Shown: piece by piece, positions 33,869-42,838 of the stretch | Layout: every line of letters begins with the position of its first letter | Numbering within the stretch: position 1 is the first letter of the stretch | From: Verrucomicrobiota bacterium | Lineage (GTDB): Bacteria > Verrucomicrobiota > Verrucomicrobiia > Opitutales > Opitutaceae | Direction: 5' to 3' | DNA: 64,000 nt | Assembly: GCA_016721945.1 (NCBI GenBank) | Contig: JADKHC010000012.1 | Coordinates: 1 to 64,000, forward strand | Notes under the pieces: model-generated | Told to the model about the DNA's origin: nothing | Seen by the model: the letters and a program-made list of their open reading frames with translations, nothing else | Database searches by the model: none | Made by a program: the position numbers and the translations under genes

Positions 33869-35701
33869 ATGAATACACGGAATCCTGCTACTCCTCTAAG
33901 CACCAACCCAAAACTGCTGAAGTGGGTCGAAGAAATCGCCCAACTCACAAAACCGGCAGCCATACACTGGGTCGACGGATCCAAGGAAGAAGACGAAGCC
34001 CTTTGCGGCCAGCTCGTCGCTGGTGGCACCTTCATCAAGCTCAACGAAAAACTCTGGCCTGGCTGTTACTACGCCAAGTCCGATCCGGGTGACGTCGCCC
34101 GTGTCGAAGAGCGCACCTATATTTGCTCCGTCAAAAAAGACGACGCTGGTCCGACCAACAACTGGGCCGACCCCGTCGAAATGAAAGCCAAGCTCAAGGG
34201 CCTGTTTGCTGGTTCGATGGCTGGCCGCACGATGTACGTCCTTCCGTACTCGATGGGTCCCATCGGCAGCCCGATCAGCCAGATCGGCGTTGAGATTACC
34301 GACTCCGCCTACGTCGTCGTCAGCATGCGCATCATGGCCCGCATCGGCAAAGCCGTGTTCGACCAGATCGATAAAGGCCTGTTTTTCGTTCCTTGCGTAC
34401 ACACCGTTGGCGCTCCTCTGGCCGCTGGTCAGAAGGACGTTACTTGGCCCTGTAACAAGGAAAAGTACATCACCCACTTCCCTGAGACCCGCGAAATCTG
34501 GTCCTTTGGTTCTGGTTACGGTGGCAACGCCCTCCTCGGCAAAAAGTGCTACGCCCTCCGCATCGCTTCCACGATGGCCCGCGACGAGGGTTGGATGGCT
34601 GAACACATGCTCATCCTCGGTGTTGAAAACCCGAAGGGCGAGAAGACCTACGTCGCGGCCGCCTTCCCGAGCGCCTGTGGCAAAACCAACTTTGCCATGC
34701 TCATCCCGCCCGCGAGCTTCAAGGGCTGGAAGATCTGGACCGTCGGTGACGACATCGCTTGGATCAAACCCAACAAGGACGGCCGCCTCTACGCGATCAA
34801 CCCGGAAGCTGGCTTCTTCGGCGTGGCTCCTGGCACGTCCATGAAGACCAATCCGAACGCGATGCTCTCACTCGCGAAGAACACCATTTTCACGAACGTC
34901 GCTCTCACTCCTGAAGGTGGCGTTTGGTGGGAAGGCATGACCGACACTCCTCCCGCCGAGCTCATCGACTGGAAGGGCAACAAGTGGACGCCCGAGATCG
35001 CCAAGGAAGCTAAGGCAGCAGGCAAGGACGGCCTTTCCTCGCACCCGAACTCCCGCTTTGCCGCTCCGGCTTCGCAATGCCCGACGATTGACCCAGCTTG
35101 GGAAAATCCAGAAGGCGTGCCGATCAGCGCCATGATCTTCGGTGGCCGCCGCGCCACCACGATGCCGCTTGTGTTCCAATCCTTTAACTGGACACACGGC
35201 GTTTACCTCGGCGCCACCATGGGCTCCGAAATGACCGCTGCCGCCGCTGGCACCGTTGGCCAGGTCCGCCGCGATCCGATGGCGATGCTGCCTTTCTGCG
35301 GTTACAACGTCTCCGACTACTTCGCTCATTGGCTGAGCATGCAGAAGAAGGTCAAGTTCCTCCCGGCCATCTTCCACGTGAATTGGTTCCGTAAGAGCAC
35401 CGATGGCAAGTTCCTCTGGCCTGGCTTCGGTGACAACACCCGCGTTCTCAAGTGGATCGTCGACCGTGTCAACGGCCAGACCTCCGCTGTCGAGACCCCG
35501 ATCGGTATGATTCCGAAGTACGAAGACATCGACTGGACCGGCCTGAACTTCTCGAAGGAAGACTTCGAGAAAGTCATGTCCTTCGACAAAGAAGCTTGGA
35601 ACACAGAAGTCGTCAGCCAGGAAGAGTTCTTCTTCAAGCTGCGCGACCGTCTGCCGAAGGCGCTGATCAACGAGCGCGCCCAGCTCATCGCCCGCCTCTA
35701 A
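33869..35701 (+). CDS. pckG: Phosphoenolpyruvate carboxykinase (GTP)
   Basis: 610 residues from the ATG at 33869, the family's usual size. Converts oxaloacetate plus GTP to PEP, CO2 and GDP for gluconeogenesis. The P-loop with active-site Cys is PSACGKTNFAML (Cys about 270), the metal site includes VGDDIAWI, and VLPYSMGPIGSP and RRDPMAMLPFCGYN are strongly conserved in GTP-type enzymes. Codon use is strongly biased, as in a highly expressed gene. Single-gene unit, with a strong terminator 23 bases after the stop. Confidence 0.97.
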   Translation: MNTRNPATPLSTNPKLLKWVEEIAQLTKPAAIHWVDGSKEEDEALCGQLVAGGTFIKLNEKLWPGCYYAKSDPGDVARVEERTYICSVKKDDAGPTNNWADPVEMKAKLKGLFAGSMAGRTMYVLPYSMGPIGSPISQIGVEITDSAYVVVSMRIMARIGKAVFDQIDKGLFFVPCVHTVGAPLAAGQKDVTWPCNKEKYITHFPETREIWSFGSGYGGNALLGKKCYALRIASTMARDEGWMAEHMLILGVENPKGEKTYVAAAFPSACGKTNFAMLIPPASFKGWKIWTVGDDIAWIKPNKDGRLYAINPEAGFFGVAPGTSMKTNPNAMLSLAKNTIFTNVALTPEGGVWWEGMTDTPPAELIDWKGNKWTPEIAKEAKAAGKDGLSSHPNSRFAAPASQCPTIDPAWENPEGVPISAMIFGGRRATTMPLVFQSFNWTHGVYLGATMGSEMTAAAAGTVGQVRRDPMAMLPFCGYNVSDYFAHWLSMQKKVKFLPAIFHVNWFRKSTDGKFLWPGFGDNTRVLKWIVDRVNGQTSAVETPIGMIPKYEDIDWTGLNFSKEDFEKVMSFDKEAWNTEVVSQEEFFFKLRDRLPKALINERAQLIARL

Positions 35702-35723
35702 CCGAGGTTTGGAAGTGATTTCG

Positions 35724-35755
35724 ACCGCCCCTGTTTACGCGGGGGCGGTTTTTTT
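35724..35755 (+). terminator. Rho-independent terminator of pckG
   Basis: Stem ACCGCCCC (35724-35731) / GGGGCGGT (35742-35749) with a ten-base loop, followed by seven T. Confidence 0.93.
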
Positions 35756-35806
35756 GTGCGCTAACGTCCGGGTTGGTCTCAGCTTAAGTCGAAGCAGGGC
35801 GTGCCG

Positions 35807-36673
35807 ATGCTTACTGTGATGACAGTTAACAAACCTACACCGCAGAAGCTCCAGCAGATTGCGCAGCAACTGCCGGCTTCGCCGCAAATACTTGCCCAGC
35901 TCAACGAGCTGTTGATGGATGTTAACTCTGGCCTTGAGGAGATTTCTGAACTGCTTCGTCGCGACACGTCACTCGCGGCGCGAATTATCCGCATCAGTAA
36001 TAGTGTGGCGTATGGTTCGGCTGGCGGTATCGCCTCGATCGAAGAAGCGGTTAACCGTGTCGGGTTTTCTGAAGTCTATCGGCTGACCGGCCTCGCTGCT
36101 GCTGCGCAGATGGTCGATCGCAATCTTCCTTTCTACGGAATCACGGCCGAACAGCTTCGCAACAACACGCTCGTTGTTGCCCTCGCGATGGACTCGCTGG
36201 GCAAGGCCGTGGGCATCGATGCGCGCATGGGTTATACGGCGGGCCTCATGCGTCTGGTGGGCAAACTCATCCTCGATCACTACGCGAAATCAGTTTCTGC
36301 GCCTCAGGCTCACTATTCGTCTTCCGGATTGGGAGGCTTGCTGGAGTGGGAGCTTGCGCTCTTCGGCTATACCAATGCCGAGGCGGGTGCGCTCGTGATG
36401 ACGAGCTGGCATTTCCCGGCCGACATTACGGAACCGCTGCGCCAGCACTATTTCACGCAAAAGCCCTCGGGGCCTCACATGCGTACGGCCTGTTTGCTGA
36501 ACGTCGCTTGTGGCATCGCCACCGAACTCGGTTACGGGCTCCCCGGTGAAGAAAAGTATTGGGAGCCAACTCCCGAAAAATTGCAGCTGGCCGGACTGCT
36601 CGACCACCAGGTTCGCCAGAGTGCGATCGACGCCAGTATGGGCTTTGATGCGATCAAAAGCTCGCTCGATTGA
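35807..36673 (+). CDS. HDOD-domain protein
   Basis: 288 residues from the ATG at 35807, which has AGGG seven bases upstream; a GTG at 35801 is too close to it. The HDOD core (QLPASPQILAQLNELLMDVN, LLRRDTSLAARIIRISNSVAYG and IEEAVNRVGFSEVYRLTGLA) is clear. HDOD proteins lack the HD metal residues and act as scaffolds in signalling, motility or cell-cycle control. No output domain is fused. Not obviously linked to the neighbours. Confidence 0.9.
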   Translation: MLTVMTVNKPTPQKLQQIAQQLPASPQILAQLNELLMDVNSGLEEISELLRRDTSLAARIIRISNSVAYGSAGGIASIEEAVNRVGFSEVYRLTGLAAAAQMVDRNLPFYGITAEQLRNNTLVVALAMDSLGKAVGIDARMGYTAGLMRLVGKLILDHYAKSVSAPQAHYSSSGLGGLLEWELALFGYTNAEAGALVMTSWHFPADITEPLRQHYFTQKPSGPHMRTACLLNVACGIATELGYGLPGEEKYWEPTPEKLQLAGLLDHQVRQSAIDASMGFDAIKSSLD

Positions 36674-36749
36674 GCGGAAGCTGGATTCCGCTTTGATGTT
36701 TTGCCGCCGACGCTTGCGGGCGGTGGCAATTGCTCATTATCTTTTCCCG

Positions 36750-39047
36750 ATGCCGCGCTCTTTCCCTGCAAAGACTTTGCCCGTCTTTTATCGCGGAGTT
36801 TTCTGTCTCTTATTTTGGGCGTTGGCGATAGTTACGGTTCCGATTGCGAAGCTGTCGGCCGAGGAAAAGCCTGTGGCTGGCAGTACGTCGGCGAATGCCT
36901 CTGCGAGTTGCCTTGAGTGTCACAGCGATCATACGCTTACGATGCGCAAGCAGAAGCGCGAGGTTCCTCTCTTTGTCGATCAGGCTAGGTTAGCTAAATC
37001 GGTACATGGTTCGCTCGACTGCGTGGATTGTCATGAAGGCTTCGACGGCGAATCGGTGCCGCACAAAAAATTGGTGACGACCGTCGATTGCACGTCTTGC
37101 CACGAAGACATGGCGAAGAAGCATGTTTTCCACGCGAATCTCGCCGGGGTCGCGGCCAAAGCGATGAACGATGTGGCCTGCACGGTTTGCCACGGCACGC
37201 ACGAAACAACCAAGGTGCGCTCGGCGGATTTCTCCTTTGCTGCGAAGCGCCAGGCCGAGAGTTGCGGTCAATGTCACGAAGCGGCGCGTCGACAGTTCTT
37301 TGACTCGGCGCACGGCATGGCGCTTGTAGCCGGTGCGATCGACGCTCCTGTCTGCCTGACGTGTCACCAAAAACCCATTACATGTAAGGACCCGACGGTG
37401 TTGGCCACGGTTGAACTCAAGCGCGCCCAAGCGGAACTCTGCCAGTCCTGCCACGTCAAGAAGGCGTCGGTCTCGGGGCAGGCTGTTCGTGGAATGAATT
37501 TCGTTTCATCGTTCGACCAGAGTGTGCATGGGGCTGCGCTCCACGCGGGCAAAGCGGAGTCAGCCAACTGCGTCGATTGCCACGGCGCGCACGAAATGAA
37601 CCGCGCCATTGTGGCCGGCGCCAAAATAAATAAACAGAACCAACCGGGGACCTGTGCGAAATGCCACGAGAAGGTCGCGATGGAATTTAACAGCAGTGTG
37701 CATGCGGTGGCCTTGCGGAAGGGGAATGCCGACTCTCCCGTTTGCACGGATTGCCATGGCGAGCACGAGATCAAGGCGCACACCGACTCCGCTTCGCCCG
37801 TGTTTGCCCGCAATGTCGCCCAGCAGGTTTGTGCGAGCTGTCATGCCTCGCTGCGGCTCACGCAGAAGTATGGACTGTCGTCGAATTCGTTTCAGACCTT
37901 TGCCGATAGTTATCACGGTTTAGCGGCGCGTGGTGGTTCGGTTGAGGTCGTGAACTGCGCCAGTTGCCACGATGTGCATGCGATCAAGTCGCACCTCGAT
38001 CCGACTTCCACGGTTCATAAATCGAATCTCGTCCAGACCTGCGGCCAGTGTCATCCGGGAGCGAATACGCGTTTCACGGTGGGCTCGGTGCATGTGAGCC
38101 CGAGTGCCGCAAATGCGAAGGACAAGAACAGCCTTATTCTGCGTCTTGTCGCAGATTTTTATGTTTGGATGATTGTGTTGGTTGTGGGCGGTATGTCGGT
38201 GCACAACTTCCTCGATCTCTTCAAGAAGGTCCGCCGCAAGCTCAAGGTTCACCGCGGGCTCATCGAAGAGGAGCATGTGGCGCATCGCCTCTACATTCGC
38301 ATGACGCTTCACGAGCGATTGCAGCACGCGGCGCTGGTGATCAGCTTCGTCTTGTTGGTGGTGACTGGTTTTATGCTGCGTTACCCCGAAGCTTGGTGGG
38401 TGGTGGCGATTCGCAACTTGAGCAGTAGCGCCTTCGAACTGCGCGGGCTTGTTCATCGCGTGGCCGGGGTGGTCATCCTTGCCGCAGGGGTCTGGCATGT
38501 GAGCTATCTGGCGTTTACCAAGCCGGGACGTTCGCTCCTGCGCGACTTGTTGCCGGCGAAGCGCGACTTCACGGATCCGTTTAAAGTGCTCAAATACAAT
38601 CTCGGTCTGGCGAAAACCAAACCAGAGTTTCCGCGCTTCTGCTATATTGAGAAAGCGGAATACTGGGCCTTGGTCTGGGGTACGATTTTGATGGGCATCA
38701 CCGGGCTGGTACTGTGGTTCGACAACACTTCGATGGGGCTTTTCACGAAGCTCGGTTTTGATATCTCGCGCACGATCCACTTCTACGAAGCCATTCTCGC
38801 GACCTTGGCGATCATCGTCTGGCACTTCTATTTCGTACTCTTCAACCCCGACATCTATCCGATGAATCTTGCTTGGCTGACGGGGCATATTTCGGAGCGA
38901 GAAATGATGGAAGATCATCCGCTTGAGCTGAAACAGCTGAAAGAAGCAGAAGCCAAAGAAGCGGAGGCCAGAAAAGCTGGAGGACAACCGCCAGCGCCCG
39001 AGATTCCTCGCGATGATTCACCGAAGCCACCGACTGAGCGTCCTTAA
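36750..39047 (+). CDS. 13-haem cytochrome c fused to a cytochrome b-like membrane domain
   Basis: 765 residues from the ATG at 36750; the in-frame extension from 36510 overlaps the HDOD gene. A signal-like helix (VFCLLFWALAIVTVPIA) precedes 13 CXXCH motifs between about residues 50 and 450 (CLECH, CVDCH, CTSCH, CTVCH, CGQCH, CLTCH, CQSCH, CVDCH, CAKCH, CTDCH, CASCH, CASCH, CGQCH). Four or five transmembrane helices follow with His residues placed for b-haem (LHERLQHAALVISF, LVHRVAGVVILAAGVWH, RTIHFYEAILATLAIIVWH). This is the plan of a quinol-to-periplasm electron conduit. Partners and acceptor unknown. The proline-rich acidic tail is cytoplasmic or disordered. Confidence 0.9.
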   Translation: MPRSFPAKTLPVFYRGVFCLLFWALAIVTVPIAKLSAEEKPVAGSTSANASASCLECHSDHTLTMRKQKREVPLFVDQARLAKSVHGSLDCVDCHEGFDGESVPHKKLVTTVDCTSCHEDMAKKHVFHANLAGVAAKAMNDVACTVCHGTHETTKVRSADFSFAAKRQAESCGQCHEAARRQFFDSAHGMALVAGAIDAPVCLTCHQKPITCKDPTVLATVELKRAQAELCQSCHVKKASVSGQAVRGMNFVSSFDQSVHGAALHAGKAESANCVDCHGAHEMNRAIVAGAKINKQNQPGTCAKCHEKVAMEFNSSVHAVALRKGNADSPVCTDCHGEHEIKAHTDSASPVFARNVAQQVCASCHASLRLTQKYGLSSNSFQTFADSYHGLAARGGSVEVVNCASCHDVHAIKSHLDPTSTVHKSNLVQTCGQCHPGANTRFTVGSVHVSPSAANAKDKNSLILRLVADFYVWMIVLVVGGMSVHNFLDLFKKVRRKLKVHRGLIEEEHVAHRLYIRMTLHERLQHAALVISFVLLVVTGFMLRYPEAWWVVAIRNLSSSAFELRGLVHRVAGVVILAAGVWHVSYLAFTKPGRSLLRDLLPAKRDFTDPFKVLKYNLGLAKTKPEFPRFCYIEKAEYWALVWGTILMGITGLVLWFDNTSMGLFTKLGFDISRTIHFYEAILATLAIIVWHFYFVLFNPDIYPMNLAWLTGHISEREMMEDHPLELKQLKEAEAKEAEARKAGGQPPAPEIPRDDSPKPPTERP

Positions 39048-39225
39048 GTGCCCACTGAAGAGTGTTTTAAGCGTCGGCTAATGGTTGAAGGTTCAGTCTT
39101 TACCGGCTTTGGCCGATATTCTGCTAGAACGTGGATAACAATAGCTTGGCCTATATTTTAGTCGTAGCGCTCCAGTAAAGGGTTTGCGCGGAACCCAGGT
39201 CCGGCTAGCGTGATCCTCCTCAACG

Positions 39226-40554
39226 ATGTCGGAACTCTCTGCTGAACTGCTCATTCTTTTCCTGTTACTGATGGCGAACGGGATCTTCGCCATGGCGGAG
39301 ATCGCGGTTGTTTCTGCCCGCAAAGCTTACTTGAAACAGCTCGCCGACAAGGGCAACGCTCGCGCCAAATCCACACTCGCGATCGCGCGGGAGCCGGGCC
39401 GGTTCCTCTCTGCTGTACAAGTTGGCATTACGCTTATGGTCGTACTTGCGGGCGATGTTGGAGGCGGCACGCTCACCCGCGTGATCGAGGAGTCGATCCT
39501 CGGTTTCGATATTTCCACCGCGCTTGCGCACAAAATCGCCAAGGGTCTGGTCGTCGCGGGCATTACGCTGTCCTCGGTGGTTATCGGCGAACTCATCCCG
39601 AAACGCCTCGGCCTCGCGAATCCTGAACGCATCGCGCTCTATCTTGCGCCTGCGATCAACAACCTCGCGCGCATCGTGTCGCCCATGGTCAGCCTGCTGA
39701 CCTGGTTAACAGACGGCATCATGAAGCTCTTTGGTTTGCGGACGCAGACGACGGAGAAGCCTGTGTCTGATGAAGAGGTTAATATTCTCATCGAACAGGG
39801 GATGCATGCCGGTGTGTTCAACAAAACCGAGAAAGACATGGTCGCAGGCGTGCTCGAACTCGACCGACTCCCGGTGACCGCGCTCATGACCCCGCGGCCG
39901 AAAATCGTTTTTCTCAATCTCGACGATCCTGAGGAAGCCAACTGGCGCCGGATTGTCGCGAGCGGCCATTCTTATTTTCCGGTCTATCAGGGTAACCGCG
40001 ATCACGTGCTTGGCCTCGTGTCGGTGAAGGCGCTCTGGGCGCACTCGGCGATCGGACTCTCAACCAGTCTAAAGAACCTAATGGTTCCGGCGCTGATCGT
40101 GCCCGAGACGATGACGGCGATCCAGCTGCTCGAAACTTTCAAAAAATCCAGCCGTCACATCGCGCTCATCTGCGACGAGTTTGGGGCGATTCAGGGGCTG
40201 ACTTCTTTGATCGACGTACTCGAAGCGATCGTCGGCGACATGCCTGCGCAGGGCCGTCGTGATGCGCCCGGCGCCAAGCAGCGCGAGGATGGCTCGTGGC
40301 TCGTCGACGCCACGCTCTCGATCGGCGAAGTTAAGAGTATGTTCAACTTGGATACGTTGCCGCACGAGAACGACGCGGACTTCCAGACGCTGGGTGGATT
40401 TGTGATGACGCAGTTCGGCCGCATACCGGCGGCGGGCGATTATTTCGATCACGCTGGCTGGCGCTTCGAGGTGGTCGATATGGATCGTCACCGCGTGGAC
40501 AAAGTCCTCGTCGCGAAGACGCCTGCTGCTGCGGTGGAAAAAGTGGCGGGGTGA
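39226..40554 (+). CDS. CNNM/CorC-HlyC family membrane protein
   Basis: 442 residues. DUF21/CNNM transmembrane part (LLILFLLLMANGIFAMAEIA, then GITLMVVLAGDVGG and VVIGELIPKRLGL), a CBS pair (VTALMTPRPKIVFL, HIALICDEFGAIQGL) and a C-terminal CorC_HlyC domain (TLGGFVMTQFGRIPAAGDYF). The family is linked to Mg or Co efflux and cation tolerance. Complete in length and order. Confidence 0.93.
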   Translation: MSELSAELLILFLLLMANGIFAMAEIAVVSARKAYLKQLADKGNARAKSTLAIAREPGRFLSAVQVGITLMVVLAGDVGGGTLTRVIEESILGFDISTALAHKIAKGLVVAGITLSSVVIGELIPKRLGLANPERIALYLAPAINNLARIVSPMVSLLTWLTDGIMKLFGLRTQTTEKPVSDEEVNILIEQGMHAGVFNKTEKDMVAGVLELDRLPVTALMTPRPKIVFLNLDDPEEANWRRIVASGHSYFPVYQGNRDHVLGLVSVKALWAHSAIGLSTSLKNLMVPALIVPETMTAIQLLETFKKSSRHIALICDEFGAIQGLTSLIDVLEAIVGDMPAQGRRDAPGAKQREDGSWLVDATLSIGEVKSMFNLDTLPHENDADFQTLGGFVMTQFGRIPAAGDYFDHAGWRFEVVDMDRHRVDKVLVAKTPAAAVEKVAG

Positions 40555-40579
40555 AGGTTGGCCAGCTGAATTGTCCTTC

Positions 40580-40930
40580 ATGGGCCATCGCCTAAAAGTT
40601 CTTTTCATCTGTGCGATGAACAAGCAGCGCAGCGTCACGGCTGAGCGGCTGTATCGGAATGATGCCCGCCTCGAAGTCCGTTCGGCCGGCGTTAGGTCTG
40701 AAGCGAAGCGCCGGGTAAACGAGGCTGACTTAAAGTGGGCCGATGTCGTTTTCGTGATGGAGCGAGAGCATAAACTCTGGATCACGACGCGTTTTGAAGG
40801 GCTGCCGTTGCCGAAGATCGATGTGCTAGATATTCCGGACGAGTTTGAGGTGATGGACCCACAGCTGCAGGAGATATTGAAGTCGCTGCTTGATCCGGAG
40901 CTCGATCACCTAGTTTCCCAAAAAAGATGA
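40580..40930 (+). CDS. Low-molecular-weight protein-tyrosine-phosphatase-like protein
   Basis: 116 residues from the ATG at 40580. VLFICAMNKQRSVTAERL has the C-x5-R phosphate loop (C-AMNKQ-R) at the N-terminus as in LMW-PTPs, though without the usual CxGNxCRSP sequence. DIPDEFEVMDP may supply the general acid. Shorter than standard LMW-PTPs (about 150). A family of short 'protein tyrosine phosphatase' homologues has this form; activity is likely but not shown. Confidence 0.75.
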   Translation: MGHRLKVLFICAMNKQRSVTAERLYRNDARLEVRSAGVRSEAKRRVNEADLKWADVVFVMEREHKLWITTRFEGLPLPKIDVLDIPDEFEVMDPQLQEILKSLLDPELDHLVSQKR

Positions 40931-40993
40931 GTTAGCGGCCTCTTGGGGAACCCCCCGGATTCGGTAGCGGGAACTGTTCCTTTTTATGCACGA

Positions 40994-41024
40994 AAAAGCC
41001 GCGCACAACACGAGCGCGGCTTTT
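40994..41024. terminator. Bidirectional terminator between convergent genes
   Basis: Perfect 11-bp stem AAAAGCCGCGC (40994-41004) / GCGCGGCTTTT (41014-41024) with a nine-base loop; T-rich arms on both strands. Serves the phosphatase gene on one side and mlaD on the other. Confidence 0.92.
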
Positions 41025-41048
41025 CGCAATTAGAGGTTTGTTCTGGTT

Positions 41049-42041
41049 TTAGAACAGTTTGCCGGCGACCACGCCGACGGCGGAGATCGGGCCGGAGTCG
41101 CCCATGCTGTCGACGGCGCTGTCGACCTTGCGCAGGGTGGCTTGCGCGTCGCGGATCAACTGGTCGTTGCCGATGAGCTGACCGAAGGTGCTGTTCGGGT
41201 TGTTCAACTTTTCGGAGAGGGCGCTCAGGTTTTTAACGACGAGTTTGATGTTGTTGCCTGCATCTTCGTCGTAGACGAGCGTGCCGAGCGTGCCTTTGCC
41301 GGTTTTTACTTGGTCGATAATGCTCTGGGTGTTGGTTATGAAGATGCGTGCATCGGCGGCGGCGCCTTTGATTTCGTTCACAGTGGCGAGGAGCTGGTCG
41401 TAGGCGGCGGGGTCGTTGACGAGTTTGCCGAGCGTGCCCTGGCCTTGGTTGATCTTGGCGGTGATGGCTTCGAGGTTGGCCATGGTGGCGTCGATCTTGG
41501 CGCTGTTGTCGCTCACGAGGCGGTCGAGTTTGGTGAACAGGCCGCCTTTGCCGTCGGAGCCACCGAAGGCGGAGCTGATGTTACTGATCGCGCCTTTGAG
41601 GTCCTGGCCGAGGGAGCCGAGGTCGGACATGATCTGGTTGAGGTCGGGGGCGGTGCGGGTGAGGATTTCGCCACCGGCGACGACCACGCCATTGGCCGGA
41701 GTGCCGATGTTGATCGCGACGTAGTTGGTGCCGATGAGGCCGGCCATGGAGATCGTGGCGACGGAGTCTTTGGCGATTTGCATTTCCGGCAGGATGCGCA
41801 GGACGGCTTCGGCCCGGCCATTAGCGAGACGAGTTAGTTCGACTGCGCCGATTTTCACGCCGGCCATGCGTACTTCGTCGCCTGCCTTGAGTTCTTTCAG
41901 CGTGGGGAAGCCGGCTACGACGGTGTAGCCTTTTGTGCGGCTCACGCTGTTGCCGCGCAGCGACTCAAACGTGACATAGATGAGTACGATGCCGATGATG
42001 AAAAATAAGCCCACGCGGGCTGACATTTGTGTGTTGTTCAT
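41049..42041 (-). CDS. mlaD: MlaD-type MCE-domain lipid-transport protein
   Basis: 330 residues. N-terminal anchor (VGLFFIIGIVLIYVTFESL), then one MCE domain at about residues 37-115 (GYTVVAGFPTLKELKAGDEV, GTNYVAINIGTP), and a long helical C-terminus with amphipathic repeats (LVSDNSAKIDATMANLEAIT, GTLGKLVNDPAAYDQLLATV). In the Mla system MCE hexamers carry phospholipid across the periplasm. The ATG overlaps the mlaF stop by four bases. The long tail is more like the Mce/TGD2 type than short E. coli MlaD (183 residues). Confidence 0.9.
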   Translation of the reverse strand: MNNTQMSARVGLFFIIGIVLIYVTFESLRGNSVSRTKGYTVVAGFPTLKELKAGDEVRMAGVKIGAVELTRLANGRAEAVLRILPEMQIAKDSVATISMAGLIGTNYVAINIGTPANGVVVAGGEILTRTAPDLNQIMSDLGSLGQDLKGAISNISSAFGGSDGKGGLFTKLDRLVSDNSAKIDATMANLEAITAKINQGQGTLGKLVNDPAAYDQLLATVNEIKGAAADARIFITNTQSIIDQVKTGKGTLGTLVYDEDAGNNIKLVVKNLSALSEKLNNPNSTFGQLIGNDQLIRDAQATLRKVDSAVDSMGDSGPISAVGVVAGKLF

Positions 42042-42838
42042 AAGGCCTCCAATTTTTGGTAGCGGGGATTCTTAAGGTCGATTTGCGGATTCAAAAAGTC
42101 TACGACGTCGGGGTCGGTCACGCGGCGCAGCTCGGCGGCGGTGGAAACGGTGCGCAGCTCGCCTTTCATCAAAATGGCGACGCGGTCGCCGATGGTGAGC
42201 GCGAGGTCGCGGTCATGGGAAACGACGATGGTGGTGACTTGAAATTCGTGTTTCAGGGTGGCGATGATTTCGCTGATGGTGGCCGACATCACCGGGTCGA
42301 GCTCGCTGGTGGGCTCGTCGTAGAGCATGAGCTGGGGCTCCATCACGAGGGCGCGGGCGATGGCGACGCGTTTTTTCATACCGCCGGAGAGTTCGGAGGG
42401 GAATTTTTTCGCGGCGTTTTCGAGCGAGAGAATTTTCAACGCGCGCATCACGCGGTCGTGAATATCTTTTTTGGGGCAAAGGCGATGTTCGAGCGGGTAG
42501 AGCGCGAGGTTGTCGTAAACCGAGAGTGAGTTGAAAAGCGCGCCAGCCTGGAAAACGAGGGCGAGGGCGAAGCGGTCGCGAGTTTCCGGGTTCATCGGAT
42601 CGAGGCCGTTGATGCGCACGGTGCCGGCGGTGGGCGAGTCGAGTCCGGCAATTTGGCGGAGCAGCACGCTTTTGCCGGAGCCGCTGGGGCCCATGATGAC
42701 AAAGATTTCGCCGGGCACGACGGAGAGGCTGACGTCACGAAGGACGGTTTGGTTGCCGTATTTCTTCGAGAGGCCGGAGACTTCGACGCCGACCGGACTG
42801 CGGTCGGAACGGTCTTGGGTTGAGCAGGGCTTTTTCAT
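42038..42838 (-). CDS. mlaF: MlaF-type ABC transporter ATPase
   Basis: 266 residues. Walker A GPSGSGKSVLL, Q-loop LVFQAGALFNSL, signature LSGGMKKRVAIARAL and Walker B LMLYDEPTSELDPV, all intact. 'LSGGMKKRVAIARA' and 'TSELDPV' are the form specific to Mla/Mce ATPases. It powers phospholipid movement with MlaE. Overlaps mlaE by one base and mlaD by four. Confidence 0.95.
   Translation of the reverse strand: MKKPCSTQDRSDRSPVGVEVSGLSKKYGNQTVLRDVSLSVVPGEIFVIMGPSGSGKSVLLRQIAGLDSPTAGTVRINGLDPMNPETRDRFALALVFQAGALFNSLSVYDNLALYPLEHRLCPKKDIHDRVMRALKILSLENAAKKFPSELSGGMKKRVAIARALVMEPQLMLYDEPTSELDPVMSATISEIIATLKHEFQVTTIVVSHDRDLALTIGDRVAILMKGELRTVSTAAELRRVTDPDVVDFLNPQIDLKNPRYQKLEAL

Noticed and set aside
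34206..34844. Long shadow frames inside pckG and carB on either strand
   Set aside because: Ser/Arg-rich shadows caused by the biased codon use of highly expressed genes.
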